The translations under genes were made by a program, and so were the position numbers. From assembly GCA_027919835.1 (NCBI GenBank), contig JANVFP010000007.1:620001-684000 (forward strand): a stretch of 64,000 nucleotides of DNA, read 5' to 3'. The stretch is from Lentinula raphanica. Taxonomy: Eukaryota; Basidiomycota; Agaricomycetes; Agaricales; Omphalotaceae. Below are positions 47,860-59,426 of the stretch, piece after piece (position 1 is the stretch's first letter; every line of letters begins with the position of its first letter). Below the pieces are notes generated by a model that ran no database searches, was not told where the DNA came from, and was given only the letters and a program-made list of their open reading frames with translations.

Positions 47860-48849
47860 GCATTATCCTTGCTTCTCTTGACTACTAGAGTGAAGGACAT
47901 GAGGGCGCAACGAAAAGGACATGATGTTCAATCAACGTGAATACGCGGGGGAGCTTCTTGGAGTGGACAGTGAGGGACGGTGAACGGAGGATAGAGAGCG
48001 GGGGCGGAGTGGAGGTTGAACGCTGAACAATCGAGGATAGCTAACCTAACCAACGTACGTGAGTCCCCAAAGGTAGAAGAGAATCACGCGTTGCCAACGA
48101 ACCTTGAAAAATCCAAAGGACAGATCGCTGACTGCATGTTGAGTGCACTTCCTTCTTTTGACTTCTTCTTGATATCTGGCGAAGGAGGTACTACGTTTAG
48201 CGATAGAAGGATAGAAGCCCCGAGACAGATGAAGGACAGGTGTCCTGCCAGCAGATTCGATGACGACGAGGAAGATAGATTGAAGTATAGATGCTCAAAA
48301 TTTCTGCATGATCAGCACCGAGAGACAGTGCGTGGGGGTTAAGGATGCAGAAGATTGCGAATAGAGTCTGAAGGATGTGGAATGACGCCGTACGCAAGGT
48401 TGAAGCCAGAATCTTGAAGAATCTATGTAGTAGTCGAACGTTGAGGAATACAAAGAGCCACGGACTAGAGTACTAGACACGGAGAAATGAGCCTACCAGT
48501 TAGAAACCAGGAAGATGACAAAAAAAGAGAAAGACGTGCCTGCCGAATACCTTACACAACCCTCTTCTGTGCAAATTGATCCCTTCGTTCCATTTTCCCA
48601 TCCGTCGTCGTCGAATCCGTTGGGAGCCCGGGCATATATGCAAGATTTGGGTAGGAATGGACGGAGATGGGGATTGGTGAAGTTGCGGCTGGGGTCACCA
48701 GCAATGTTATGAATGATGATCATGAGCGGAAGAAGGAACAACGAAACGGGCGCTATTTTGCTTCTTTGGGCGCTTGAGCGCCAGGCGCCCTTTCTTCATC
48801 ACCTCGACATCACAACAACCGAAGACAATAAGCCTGACATATTGATGTG

Positions 48850-50600
48850 AGTTGTCAGGCTTGTATCCCCGATTCCTGCTATTACCGCACATCTCCAATA
48901 ATTCCCAAATAATTCTCAGATTTCTTTGTTTAGGAAGGAGTCCAGAGTCCTCTATAGGCCTCTTACTTAAGTCTCGGAACCAGCGGGACATTCCCGTTAA
49001 CTCCGTCATTCCGTTTTCCCATCAACAGCGCCCACCGTCACCTCACTGCTGTCCCGAATACCCGCTCGTTACCTCTCGCTTAATGGAAACCGTATCAGCG
49101 CCCAATATCGGCGGTCCACTATTCCCGAGCATCCGCCCAACGCTCTCGCTTATGAATCTCCCTCCCGAAATCCCGCCTCCCGCTCTTGCTTATGTCACTC
49201 AACTACTTTCTCACCCGTCGGTCTCTCTCTCCCGAACTCCCGCCCTCACTAAACTTTCTCACACTCTTCATCTCCTCACGCACGTCGTCCTTGTGCTCTC
49301 TTCACACTTATCATCTTCTCAAACTTGTTCTCTCTGGTCGTCGTCTCACCCTTGACATCTCTTCACACCCCTCACGCTCGTTGTCTCCTCGCACTCGCCG
49401 TCTCCTCACACGCGTCGTCCCCTCACTTTCGCCGTCTCCTCACACCTGTCGTCTCCTCACGCATCCCGTCTCCTCACATCCTCACACCACCCACATTGCC
49501 TCATCCCGGCTTTCTGCCTCTATACCTGTTCACCTTATTCAGTGCCCCAAAGTCCTCTCATTGAACGGTTTCCGCGTTTCACATATCTGCCTCCTGCTTA
49601 CCGTCGCGACTGGTGCCAGTTTCGGCGGTCTCGAGTCTTATATGAAGTTGGTGGACAAAGGTTAAGTGGTAGTCCTCAGCACTGAACAGTAACGCCCCGT
49701 CAGTGCGTCGTTGATTTTTCATTCTTGTTCCCAGTCTCATTTTTTTCTCTACAGAAACTTGGGAACTGCATGCTTGTTCCACCGGCGCCCTCCTCCTGTT
49801 CATGCTCTGGCGCATGCCAAGTGCTAGAGCTGTACAGATATTCTCTCGGAACCTACGCTTCGCGCATTTGATACCGTCCTTATCTCATCAACAATACAGG
49901 TTGGCAGTCAGGATCTCGTGCGTTGATAGCCTTTTTCTCATTGTTTAGTGCTGATTCTCTCGGTGCTCTGTTCTTGTAGACACTCTCGCTGGTTGCAAAG
50001 TCTTATCCCCCACATCTCCAACAGCCTTTCTGCAGCTCTCATTGTCCTTTTCACATTGGTTATGTTTCTCTGACTGCACGTCGATACTCCCTCCCTCCCT
50101 CTTGTTATCAACAATGGCACAAACACTCGATTATGGACCCTGGTGTGTTATCTCAATGTCAACTTTTTTTTGCTGCGCTGATTTTTCGGCGCTCTTTTTT
50201 GCGCCCGCCATTCTTTCAGATCAGCGCCCGACACTTCTACCTTCTTCGCCACCTTGTTCTGGCTCGTCCTTTGCCATCTCGTTCTTTGCTTTCTGTAATA
50301 CATATGTTCTTCAACACTAGCTTCTGCAGGTTTCAACTGACTCTGCCACCTTCATTCCCACAACCTCTCAACCTTCCGTGTTGATTTAGTTATAATCTAT
50401 ACAGTACTTCAATACATTGATTGTTGGGATGATCTCATCCAATCCAATGCTGCTTGAAGAAATGAGGTCAGCAGGGCTCACCGCGCCACCTTTTGAAAAG
50501 GAAGTATACATATATTTGTTGCCAAAATCTTACTGAAATTGCAGTGCCTCGAGGCTTCCGAGTGGCCTGAGTGTTTCGCAGTTGGTTACTTCCCTCATTC
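48850..50600. other. No gene recognised; CT-rich imperfect repeats
   Basis: At 49260-49500 there are many imperfect copies of CGTCTCCTCACAC. Open frames here are Ser/Leu/Pro-rich products of the repeat. Nothing else is supported. Confidence 0.5.
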
Positions 50601-50631
50601 TCATATCTTGCATACGGTTATCACCCTCAGC

Positions 50632-50950
50632 ATGAGTGGAAAAGCTAAGGGAAAGGCACGCATACAGCGTACAGTGAGGTCAGGTGTAGGTACAGGACAG
50701 TTTGGAAAACTCCCTCCTACAACTGTTACTCTCGGTCCCCGCGGTCTAGCTCAACGCCGAGAACAAGCTGCTCTTTGTCGATCTCAGGCAATTATGGGTA
50801 AGTAAATGCATGGAGTTGCTCAAATATATTGTTCTTTGACTCAACTGATCCGTCAAAAGGTTTGAGCAATGAAGATCGGCAGGTTTTGGATGAATTGGCA
50901 GGATCGTCTAGCTTACAACATCAGGGAAAAAGAACTTTGCAATGTAGGTC
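50632..50950 (+). CDS. Unrecognised basic N-terminal fragment
   Basis: Starts MSGKAKGKARIQRTVRSGVG and reads TLGPRGLAQRREQAALCRSQ to a GTAAGT donor after AIM. A second exon reads GLSNEDRQVLDELAGSSSLQ and is lost soon after 50940. It looks like the head of a gene truncated by the sequence that begins near 50919. No domain was recognised. Confidence 0.4.
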
Positions 50951-51311
50951 CAAGTAGTTGAAGTAGGCATGATAGTCTGGTAGACAAGTCCCCGTTTAGT
51001 AGTACCTCATAGACAGCATAGTCAGCTACATAGTACACCATAGTACACTGCCATAATGTATGTAGTGCTGGGTAGTACTACGTTGTTAAGGGAGTGCAAG
51101 TGGACACTACCGTAGTTCATCAACTACATTGTCAATGTAGGATACAGAGTGCAGAGTAGATATAGCTGGTTTTTGTATCTTTCTGTACATACCTCTTGAT
51201 AGTTGCTTAACAATCGGGCATAAAAAAGCAACAAACTGATAACATTAAAGAGAGTGATACTATAAAAGATATAATATGATCGAAGAGACTGTCACTGGGC
51301 CAAATTACTTG

Positions 51312-53349
51312 TCAACAATCCACGTCCGAGCCTGGATCACTTGACTCATCGCTAGTATCTCCAGTACGTGCTTCCATTTGGGCGCGAAGCTCATCTTCGA
51401 CTTTGCCTGATATGTGAGTGGTCACACCAGTCTCGGTTTTGCCAGCACATTTAGCTCTGTCGAAGCCAATCAGCAAGCCATCACTATGCTCAACAGAAAA
51501 ATTAGACATACTTGACTTTGTCAAACATCTTGCGGCGGATATTGAGTGATACGGAGGGTTTCATACTATGCCATAACTCGAGATCTTTGAGGTACGCATC
51601 ATAGTAAACTTTGAAACTTTGTTCACTGAATTTTTTGACTTTCTCAAGCTTCCCAGTAGACCATTCCATCAGCGACACTCGAACCTATATCAATGCATGA
51701 GATGCGGACCAATCAACGTTTGAACTTTATCACCTTACCATTGTGCAAACACATGCTAACGTTGGAAGAGAAATAGTGCTGAAGTATCCCTCGAATGTCA
51801 TCGCCATGTGGCTCTCGAAGATATATCTCAAGAATACCAACATAGCCGGATGCTCGATGTATCCACTCCACTGTGGATCTCGCTCCTGTTAAAATGATCA
51901 ATGACCAACCGAAGAGTAAATGCAAACTTCTCATTGACCTTATACAGAAATGCGCTGAAGTTCCTTTCCGACAATGTTTGATACAGAGCTCTGTTAGTCT
52001 TGATTGACTTCTTGTTCCCAGAGCTATCGAAACGATAGCAAGTTTCGACTTTGGTCCGAATATAGTTGAACGCCTCACTGCGTATCCGACTTCCACGGCT
52101 TGTAATCTGAGAAAACGTGAGTAACAATGGGAACAAAGTTTCGTAGTAGACTATATCATACCAATTTGATTTCACGCTTTTCTGGTTTGTAAGTCTGCTT
52201 TGCTATGTCACAAGCACCTTGAAAACATTCCTCGGCCCATTTGATCTGCAATGGAGAATCCGGAAAGCATCCTAAGCCAATAATACGAGCTTCATAGTCA
52301 CGGATCGCTCGCAGGATCAAAGCTTCACCTCCGTTGCTGTAGTCAGAGGCTTTCGCGCGGCCCTTCACTGGTCCAATAAGAGTAAGAGTGGGTAGAGTCG
52401 TCGCAGTTTGACCTGAAGCTGTTTCGCCTATATTATGTCAGTATCATACTGCTTGGAGGTCAAAATAGTACATACCATTTGACACAGATCCTGCATCGGA
52501 GGTTGCAGATGCGAGACCAATATTTTCGGAGGAATTGTTGGTTTCTGAGAAGAGGCTGTTGCTATCATTACTCGCTGAAACAGGTATGCAAGGCATAGCT
52601 TGTTGAGGAGACGACGCGACCGGGGATACTTCTGATGGTTGAGCGACCAAGCTCTGGTACATATTGCGAGATGGCTTCTTCTGCTTCTTTGAGGAAACTT
52701 GGGTCAAATTGAGCATGCGAGGTTTTGGAGTTGAGATACTAGGAAGAGGCGTAGCCTACAGTAGATATCGGTATCTAAATACAATAGACAGAGCTTGTAC
52801 ACGCACCGTAGGTTTGAGCCGCATTGTTGGAAGTGTTTCTTCTTCACTCTCGAGCCCATCCTGTGCACCATTGTGTTGAGCAGCTTTTCCTTCCCGGATC
52901 TCTGCAAACATGTAAGTGACTAAACAAACAAGTGAAGAGTTCTTGCTTACTTGCCCTCCGGAGCTTGCTTTCCAGTTCAGCATTCTTTTGTATCAGCTTC
53001 TGAATATCGGTGGACTCGGAATCTTCAACCAGAATTAGCAACTTAAATGATAATGAGTAGAACATATGAACTTACTAGAAGGCTTCTGTTTTTTCCGACT
53101 GCTTGTACGACGAGTTTGCTCATTTGAGGCTCCAAGAGTTGAACGGTGTTGAATAGGTTTGCTCTTGGATTTCATGTTCTTCCTCTTGCTGTTTTCACCT
53201 TCGTTGTTGTCGTTGTTGTCGTTGTTTTCCTCTTCATCAAGGGAGTCGTCTTCCTCCTCTTCATCTATATCATATTCAGAAGAGCCATTGTGAACCTCGT
53301 TTTCAAGGTCAGAGGAATGTGAGTTTTTATGCTTCCGCTTTGGAGGCAT
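51312..53349 (-). CDS. DUF6532-type protein
   Basis: A multi-exon minus-strand gene starting MPPKRKHKNSHSSDLENEVH at 53349. The head is an acidic-basic disordered region (DIDEEEEDDSLDEEENN) with nuclear-type basic runs. A short coiled stretch (IQKLIQKNAELESKLRRA) and a Ser/Pro linker follow. The conserved C-terminal part reads NGGEALILRAIRDYEARIIG, PDSPLQIKWAEECFQGACDI, ITSRGSRIRSEAFNYIRTKV, KTNRALYQTLSERNFSAFLY and GILQHYFSSNVSMCLHNG. This order resembles DUF6532, a family of unknown function expanded in Agaricomycetes. The last splice joins FDKVK to AKCAGKTETGVTTHISG and the protein ends SDPGSDVDC. It starts 109 bases from, and divergent to, the Plavaka transposase gene, so the two may belong to one element. 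Confidence 0.72.
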
Positions 53350-53458
53350 GAAAAAATCGCGAAGTTACAGGTAGTAGTTCGAAAAGAAGAGAGACCAAGA
53401 ACTAAAATTTAACCGAAACTTTTTACTCACATTCCGACACCTTCTGCCACTGTTATAC

Positions 53459-54350
53459 ATGGCCAGCACTACATACTGCACCCACTGTCTTAAGGGTTTC
53501 ACCACAATCCAGGGCTTGCGCTCACATCTGAGTCAAGCAGAGTTCTGTAAAGCGAAAGAAACAGCTAAAGCAAAAACAACTCAGTCTACCGAAACACCCC
53601 TACCCGCCGATCATAATTCTCCTCCAGTCTTTGACTACGACGCCGTTCCTACATCTGGCAATGAACCCGGACCCGGACCTGGACCTGGACCTGAACCTCT
53701 ACCTGAATCAACTCGTGGACGCAAGCGTCCAAGTGTCATGATCGAAGATTGTGATGAGGATACTGTCGATGTCCTAGAATCAATCTATCACACCAGAACA
53801 TACTACATACAGCACTATCCCGAGGGAGCAGGATGACCCATCCAGTCATGCGAACTCGAGTTTGAGAGATATCGCCGGGAGCAAATACAGGCAGGAGTCC
53901 AGCCGTGGTCACCATTCCAGTCTGAGGATGAATGGGAGCTTGCACGATGGCTGATGGAGTCAGGAGCAAGTCAAGGGAAGATTGATGAATTCTTGAAATT
54001 GAAGAAGGTTTGTACATAACAGTTTCATAGTGGAAGCCAATGCGTTGACAAGTATTTCAGATCCGGAATGATGTACAACCTCAATTCAGAAATAAATGGA
54101 ATTTCCTCCAGTATATCGACTCCCTTCCACGAGGCCCCGCATTCACATGCACACCTATGAAGATTGTTGGAGATTTGAAGGACGAAAGTAACGACTTCCT
54201 CACCGAAACCTTAGAGCTCTGGCACCGGGATCCTCTGGAATGTGTTGCCAAAATTCTGGCAAATCCTTTGTTCAAAGAGCACCAAGCGTATAGTCCAGAA
54301 CGAGTGTACCTAGAGCAGAAAGATGGTGTACCCTCAAATCGAGAGTATGG
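53459..54350 (+). pseudogene. Plavaka transposase, 5' part, interrupted by the KDZ element
   Basis: The N-terminal part of a Plavaka (CMC-type) transposase. A C2H2-like finger opens it (CTHCLKGFTTIQGLRSH), then an acidic/Pro linker with PGPGPGPGPEPLPES. A TGA at 53834-53836 follows YPEGAG; the same frame goes on as PIQSCELEFERYRREQIQAG, then SEDEWELARWLMESGASQG and, after an intron, NKWNFLQYIDSLPRGPAFTC, DFLTETLELWHRDPLECVAK and VYLEQKDGVPSNREYG. Here the KDZ element begins at 54351. The frame resumes at 63688. The nonsense codon suggests the gene was already decaying, unless a splice avoids it. Confidence 0.82.
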
Positions 54351-54594
54351 CAGCTGAAGCTGTAAAAACTCCGCGAAGTAAACCGGTAAGTCTCGAGTAC
54401 AGCTTCGCGAAGTAACCCGAGTCGCTTTCGAAGCTCTAAAAAACTTTTGGTCCTGGTTCTCCTCGTGGGAATCTTCGGTATGGCAGCTCGATTTTTGGAT
54501 TTTGATCTTCGGCAAGCTGTTTTCGGCACAACGGCACACTTCCCAACCTTGTTTCTCGGCGCTTATTCCTTTTTTTTCTTACCACTGCTTTACC

Positions 54595-57500
54595 ATGGCC
54601 TCTGATGACGGTGCGGATCGAGCGTCCCTCCCTTCCCACAGCTCTTCTACCGTCAATTCGACTTCGAATCCTAAACGAAAGCCCTCTCGTTCCAAACGTA
54701 CTTCTAAATCGAAAGCTTCGAAAACCTCCACACTTCCGAATGCCTCTTCTTCGTCATCCACGAATCGTGAATCTGGTACAACGCCTGCCAATCCGGAATC
54801 TCAAAACGAAGAGAATGACGACAACGATGAGGAGGCTCCGCGGCGACGCGGTCACAAAGGGAACTTTCACGGTGCTAGGTTGAAGTTTCTAGAAGCATCC
54901 TTGCTGGAATACGTCAAAGCGAAACCCAGAACGCCTTGTTTGGTCAGGATATGCTCTGAGTGGTTCGAGAAGTGGCCGTGGCATGACAAGGATAAGCAAC
55001 CGGAACAATTCGACGCGCTCGACTCTCCAGATGCAGATATATCCGCCGACGCTCGGGCTGAATTGATTGAGGAAAGGAAGAAGGTTCAGGAAGCGATTCA
55101 AGTCGCCGGCAAAGGTGTAAGTGATCATACATAAGGTCATAGTCATTCATTAATAGTATATGGACTGAACAGCAAATTGAACGATGGTTTTATCGGAACG
55201 CGAAGAAAGCAAGCACCTCCGTTCCTCTGCAGTCAACCCCTTTGGCTCCACTCCTTCGAAAGGCCCTCGGATTCGCTGGAGGAGCTCCGCGTCGTGCAAT
55301 CCTATATAAATTTTGGATGAAGCAACCAGAAAACCAGGCGAGGGTTCAAGAGGCAGTACAGGCTCGTCTCACCGAAGGACGGGTCGAGAGGGCGATGCTT
55401 CTGAAGCTTAGGTGCGACGTTGCCGAGTCGTTATTTGAGGATGAACCAGAGGACGTCAAGCAAGAGATCGAGGAACGCGTTAACGAGATCTATCAGCAGC
55501 AAATGGAGGTGTTCAAGAGGATTACCACAGGAGAAACGGTTACGTTGGAGGAATTAGGTGAAGATGGAAACGCCGAACAATTGCGGGAAGTGTGAGTGCA
55601 TATGTACTTCTGATGATGTATGTATCGCTAACGACGCTCTTTCAGATGTCGGGAATCGTTAACGAAATTCTTACAACCTCTGTTGGATCTGCTTCGTCTG
55701 TATACCGGCTTGAAGTTTTGTTTGCTGGCTGGTGCTCCCCCGCCAACTGACGATGACGATTTTTTTCTTCTTACGTGCGTTTCTATATCTCTTGCTATTT
55801 TGACATCTCACTGAACATTTCCTCCTTTTAGAATCAACTCCGGCGAATGTACAGGCGTAAATCCTCAAACGTTCCAAAATTGGCACAACGATTATTTCAC
55901 TAAGAATGTAATGGCGCTCTTCATGCTTTTCTTGTGTAACCAGAATCCAAGTACGTCTCCTTCGTCTTTCTGCGAATCCTCAGCGACTCAATGTATTCAT
56001 AGAGGACCTCCTTGGTGAACCTGGCCTTATCCACCCTGACACCGCCGGTTCGGGTACGACTCCAACTCCTGGGAATTCGATTGATGACCCATCCCTTATT
56101 CGCATGCCCGAGGAACAACCTGCCCCAACCGATACCACCACCTCTAAGAAACGACGGCGCAGAACGACAAAGAACAGAAAGCGGGCGAGGACGAAGGATA
56201 CGGAGAAGGATTCTGAGGACGAGGAGAGCGGCGAGGATGAGTTGACTTTCAAAGATCAGGATGGAAACACGGTCCTTCTTAGTGACATGAAAGGCCGTAT
56301 CATCGAGACGAGGGATACCGACGTTGCTACCCAGCACTTCGAGGCCGAATCCACACCCGAACCAAATCAACCGCTCCCCGAAGTTCTCAAAGAACACCTT
56401 GCCACTATGCTCACGGAATCTCGTCGGGACATCATCGGTATGCTCAATTCGCAGCCTGAAATCGTTCAGAAGCACAACATCAAAGTTCTCACCAGGAAAG
56501 CTGACGTGTGGAAAGCAGCTCAACAAGTCCGATCTCCGTCGCCTATTCATAATACTGACTCTCAAATTGGATCCGAAGCTTCGGGTCTCCAGGTTCCCTC
56601 GTCTACGACTTCTCCGCGTACGACTTCTCTGCCTACGATTTCTCGTGCTCCTGCTCTGGGTTCTGTCCGTTCTCGATGTGGTTCTGTACCTCTAGGCGAT
56701 ATATTCCAGTCTATTGATAACATATTCCAACTAGATGATCATGCAAACCGTCTCGCCTCTTCCATATCTACGAGGACTGTAAATATCCCGGTCCGATTTA
56801 GCTCTGTTCCCACTCAATTACCTGCTGACAGTGGGAACCTGGACTGGCTATCCACTAATTCCGCTAATTCTAAGATACCGTCGCAGCCGATGGTGACCCA
56901 GTCCAATACATCGGAGGACCCCAATTCTGACAATTCACCCCGCTCTCGACCTAAGCCAAAACCCTTACCTCGGCGCGCCAGGGATAGTTCGAACGAAACA
57001 CCCGATTCTGTCGGTCTCCCTAACACGAATCCGTCGAATGAGCCACTGAGTTCTGCGTCAGCCGGTCAAACTCAAACGCCGGGAATCCAGACTGACCTAA
57101 GTGACTGTCCAAATTGGCTTACCCGAGCGATTGCAGCATTGGGCGGTCTAGAACAGGACATCGAATGGAATCAAACTCTCTCCGCACTGGTGACGTTAGA
57201 GCGCTCATACGATTTTCAGGATCCGAATGGCAAGGTAAGTATCTCTATTGCTTGAATGTTACCGAATGTATATTGATAACGATGATATATTCTCAGGCGG
57301 CTTCCTTCAGCGCAGCAAAAGGCGTCCGTCCGCAGTTAGTCGAGTGGTATTTCAAGAATCGAAAGAACGTCGAGGCGACCCTGAAGCATGAATTCGATGG
57401 CTTGACGACAGAGAAATTAGCTCGGGCCCTGGGTATGTGGTGGTCGGTCATCAATCCTGAGTGGCGCGAAAGGGATAACGCAAATCGGATCGTGCCAAAA

Positions 57501-57821
57501 GGACAAGGTGAAGGGAGTTGGGTTGGCATGCACAGGCCGGGGCAATGTGGTATGATCACAGTTCTATTGTGCGTTCGCTGGTGGTACCTCAGGGTCAAGG
57601 ATGACAAGGAGCAGATGGAGGAATGTCTGATGTTGTTGTCTGATGTTCAGGCCGTGATTGAGGATATGGCTTATGAGCGCGGGTAAGTACCTTCATTGTT
57701 TTCTGAAAACGACGCTCATTACATATCTCTCAGAGCATATGACGGACGTCTCAAACGCAAAGCCCCTGCGTCTATCGCTTCCAATAACCCAAGGCCTACT
57801 CGACGAACCCGGGTAAAGTAA
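54595..57821 (+). CDS. KDZ element accessory gene 1, function unknown
   Basis: Seven exons join in phase (54595-55116, 55173-55591, 55646-55774, 55832-55950, 56003-57234, 57297-57682, 57734-57821) to give a 964-residue protein. The head is Ser/Lys-rich and disordered. Then come a helical part (RLKFLEASLLEYVKAKPRTP, WFEKWPWHDKD) and QIERWFYRNAKKAS, KALGFAGGAPRRAILYKFWM. A basic nuclear-localisation-type run follows (KKRRRRTTKNRKRARTKD). The long Ser/Pro region is disordered. The end is more conserved-looking (VEWYFKNRKNVEATLKHEFD, ALGMWWSVINPEWRERDN, GQCGMITVLLCVRWWYLRVK) with a basic tail. I see no enzyme motif. Its place inside the element, with the same orientation as the transposase and no breaks, suggests it serves the element, perhaps as a DNA-binding partner; that is inference. 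Confidence 0.8.
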
Positions 57822-58091
57822 ACCTGCTTTTCTTTGACTCCATCACCACGTCTTGCTATGGACCACAAACAGCTTTCTATCGCGTTCTCGTAGTTCGTAT
57901 ATACATATACATCGATACAGTGCTTGCTTATCTGGCTCAATAATAAATATAGCCCATTGATCCTCATTGATAAGTCATTGATAAGATCCGTTCGGACCGA
58001 GTGTGATGTAATAAATAATGTGGGAGTCCAGAAAACTGCAGCTCTTATCGATCAGAACACGCCTCACCAGCACCTCTCAACTTTCGCTCTC

Positions 58092-59116
58092 ATGTCCATG
58101 GAGGCTTTCACGCATGAAGGGTCTTGTACGCCCAAGTACTATCCCGATAGCATTCCAGGACTCGTACAAGCTCAGAGAGCACATGAGTACTATGTGATCA
58201 CCGACGGATCTTTTGCTGGTATCTACAAATATTGGTAAATTTTGGATAGAAATTTCTCGATTCATTTTGTTCACCTAGCTACAGGAACTTGGCTAAAGAT
58301 CGCGCAAATCGTTCGGGAAAGACTGCTCATGGAGTCGCTAGTTTTGAGGCAGCTTGCAATCTTTGGAGTTGGACTTGCAAGGAATACCATAAACACGATA
58401 ACCGAGATGTCATGGGTTTCTCTGCTCCGTTGTTACTGAAGGGCATCTCTGCTCCGCCGATGCTCTCAAAGACCTCGCAAGACTCTAGCTCTATTACTGA
58501 CGATGCTAATACCGATAATTCATCCGACGATAATAATCTACCTGCGGTTGATAAACATTCCTACGATGCCAAGCTCAATGACTTGAACAAATACTCCAAG
58601 CCTAACCCGATCGCGTTTAGCACGAAATCTGGCTTTCCGAAGTCATCTGCATCGAAGTTCACTTTCTCACCACCGCCCACACTATCGACTGAGAATTTAT
58701 CCGCTGCTTTGAAGGCGAAGGGAAAGTCTTCCCGTTCTCGTTCTCAGAGTCCCACGAAAGCATCTGCCAAGAATCCGAGTAAACCGCCGACAAACGATAT
58801 CGATTCGATCTCTGCTCAGCTGTCCAAGCAGTCTATTAGAAAATCCTCGACAGCTGGAAAAGCAAGTTCGAGCCGAGCAGAAAGTCAGTCGAAGCCACAG
58901 GGTTTATACGTCGTTAAATGGGAAGGCTCATACGAGCTACATTCCGACTTGTGAGTTTGGTTCTCTCTATATCAGTCATCTACGTATTTCTAACTCATAT
59001 GTAGCCAATCAGCGAAAGACTCGTTCGAGCAGGCCTTACTCTTGCAGAATGAAGTAACAATGCGATTTTCTCCTTCGTGGGATGAAGCGATCGCGTTCGC
59101 TATGAAGGAAAACTGA
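58092..59116 (+). CDS. KDZ element accessory gene 2, RNase H1 N-domain-like
   Basis: Three exons encode a protein of about 300 residues. Near the start, HEYYVITDGSFAGIYKYW joined to NLAKDRANRSGKTAHG and ASFEAACNLW resembles the RNase H1 N-terminal (viroplasmin-like) domain, a small fold that binds RNA-DNA hybrids or dsRNA: the order YYVI-DG-GIY-W-A…F…A matches. A disordered Ser/Pro/Lys middle follows (KGKSSRSRSQSPTKASAKN). The end reads GLYVVKWEGSYELHSDL and WDEAIAFAMKEN, which could be a second, degenerate copy of the same fold. No RNase H catalytic domain is present. The start at 58092 was taken as the first ATG before the domain; the frame is open further upstream. Confidence 0.65.
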
Positions 59117-59426
59117 TATTGTATACATACTGCAGCTTGCCCTTTACTATTTTCCTTTCGCTCTGCTCACGATCTGTTAACAAGTCTTGCTTTGCTACTA
59201 CTGCCCGTTGAATGTCTCATACTGCATACTGCTATAGTCACAATTTCGTAACAATGTCACACTGTCACCTCTTCGTTTACTGCCAACGCGTGAAAAACCC
59301 TGGATAAACCTTCATCAAAGCTTCGCGATGTAGGTTGACAAATATCGTCAGCTGGACAACACAAGGTAGACCCACGCCACGCCGCGTGTGTACAGCTTGC
59401 TTTCTGACCTCTTTCTTCACTGATTC

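Larger units (their letters stand above)
45740..48810. repeat. Repeated GGGCGCTATTTTGC block
   Basis: The segment ending AACGGGCGCTATTTTGCTCC and GCGCCCTTTCTTCATC at 45740-45941 recurs in diverged form at 48640-48801. It marks the far edges of the duplicated secreted-protein blocks. Confidence 0.6.

Noticed and set aside
49186..49665. 159-codon Ser/Leu-rich open frame
   Set aside because: It is a product of the CGTCTCCTCACAC repeat and overlaps other equally open frames.
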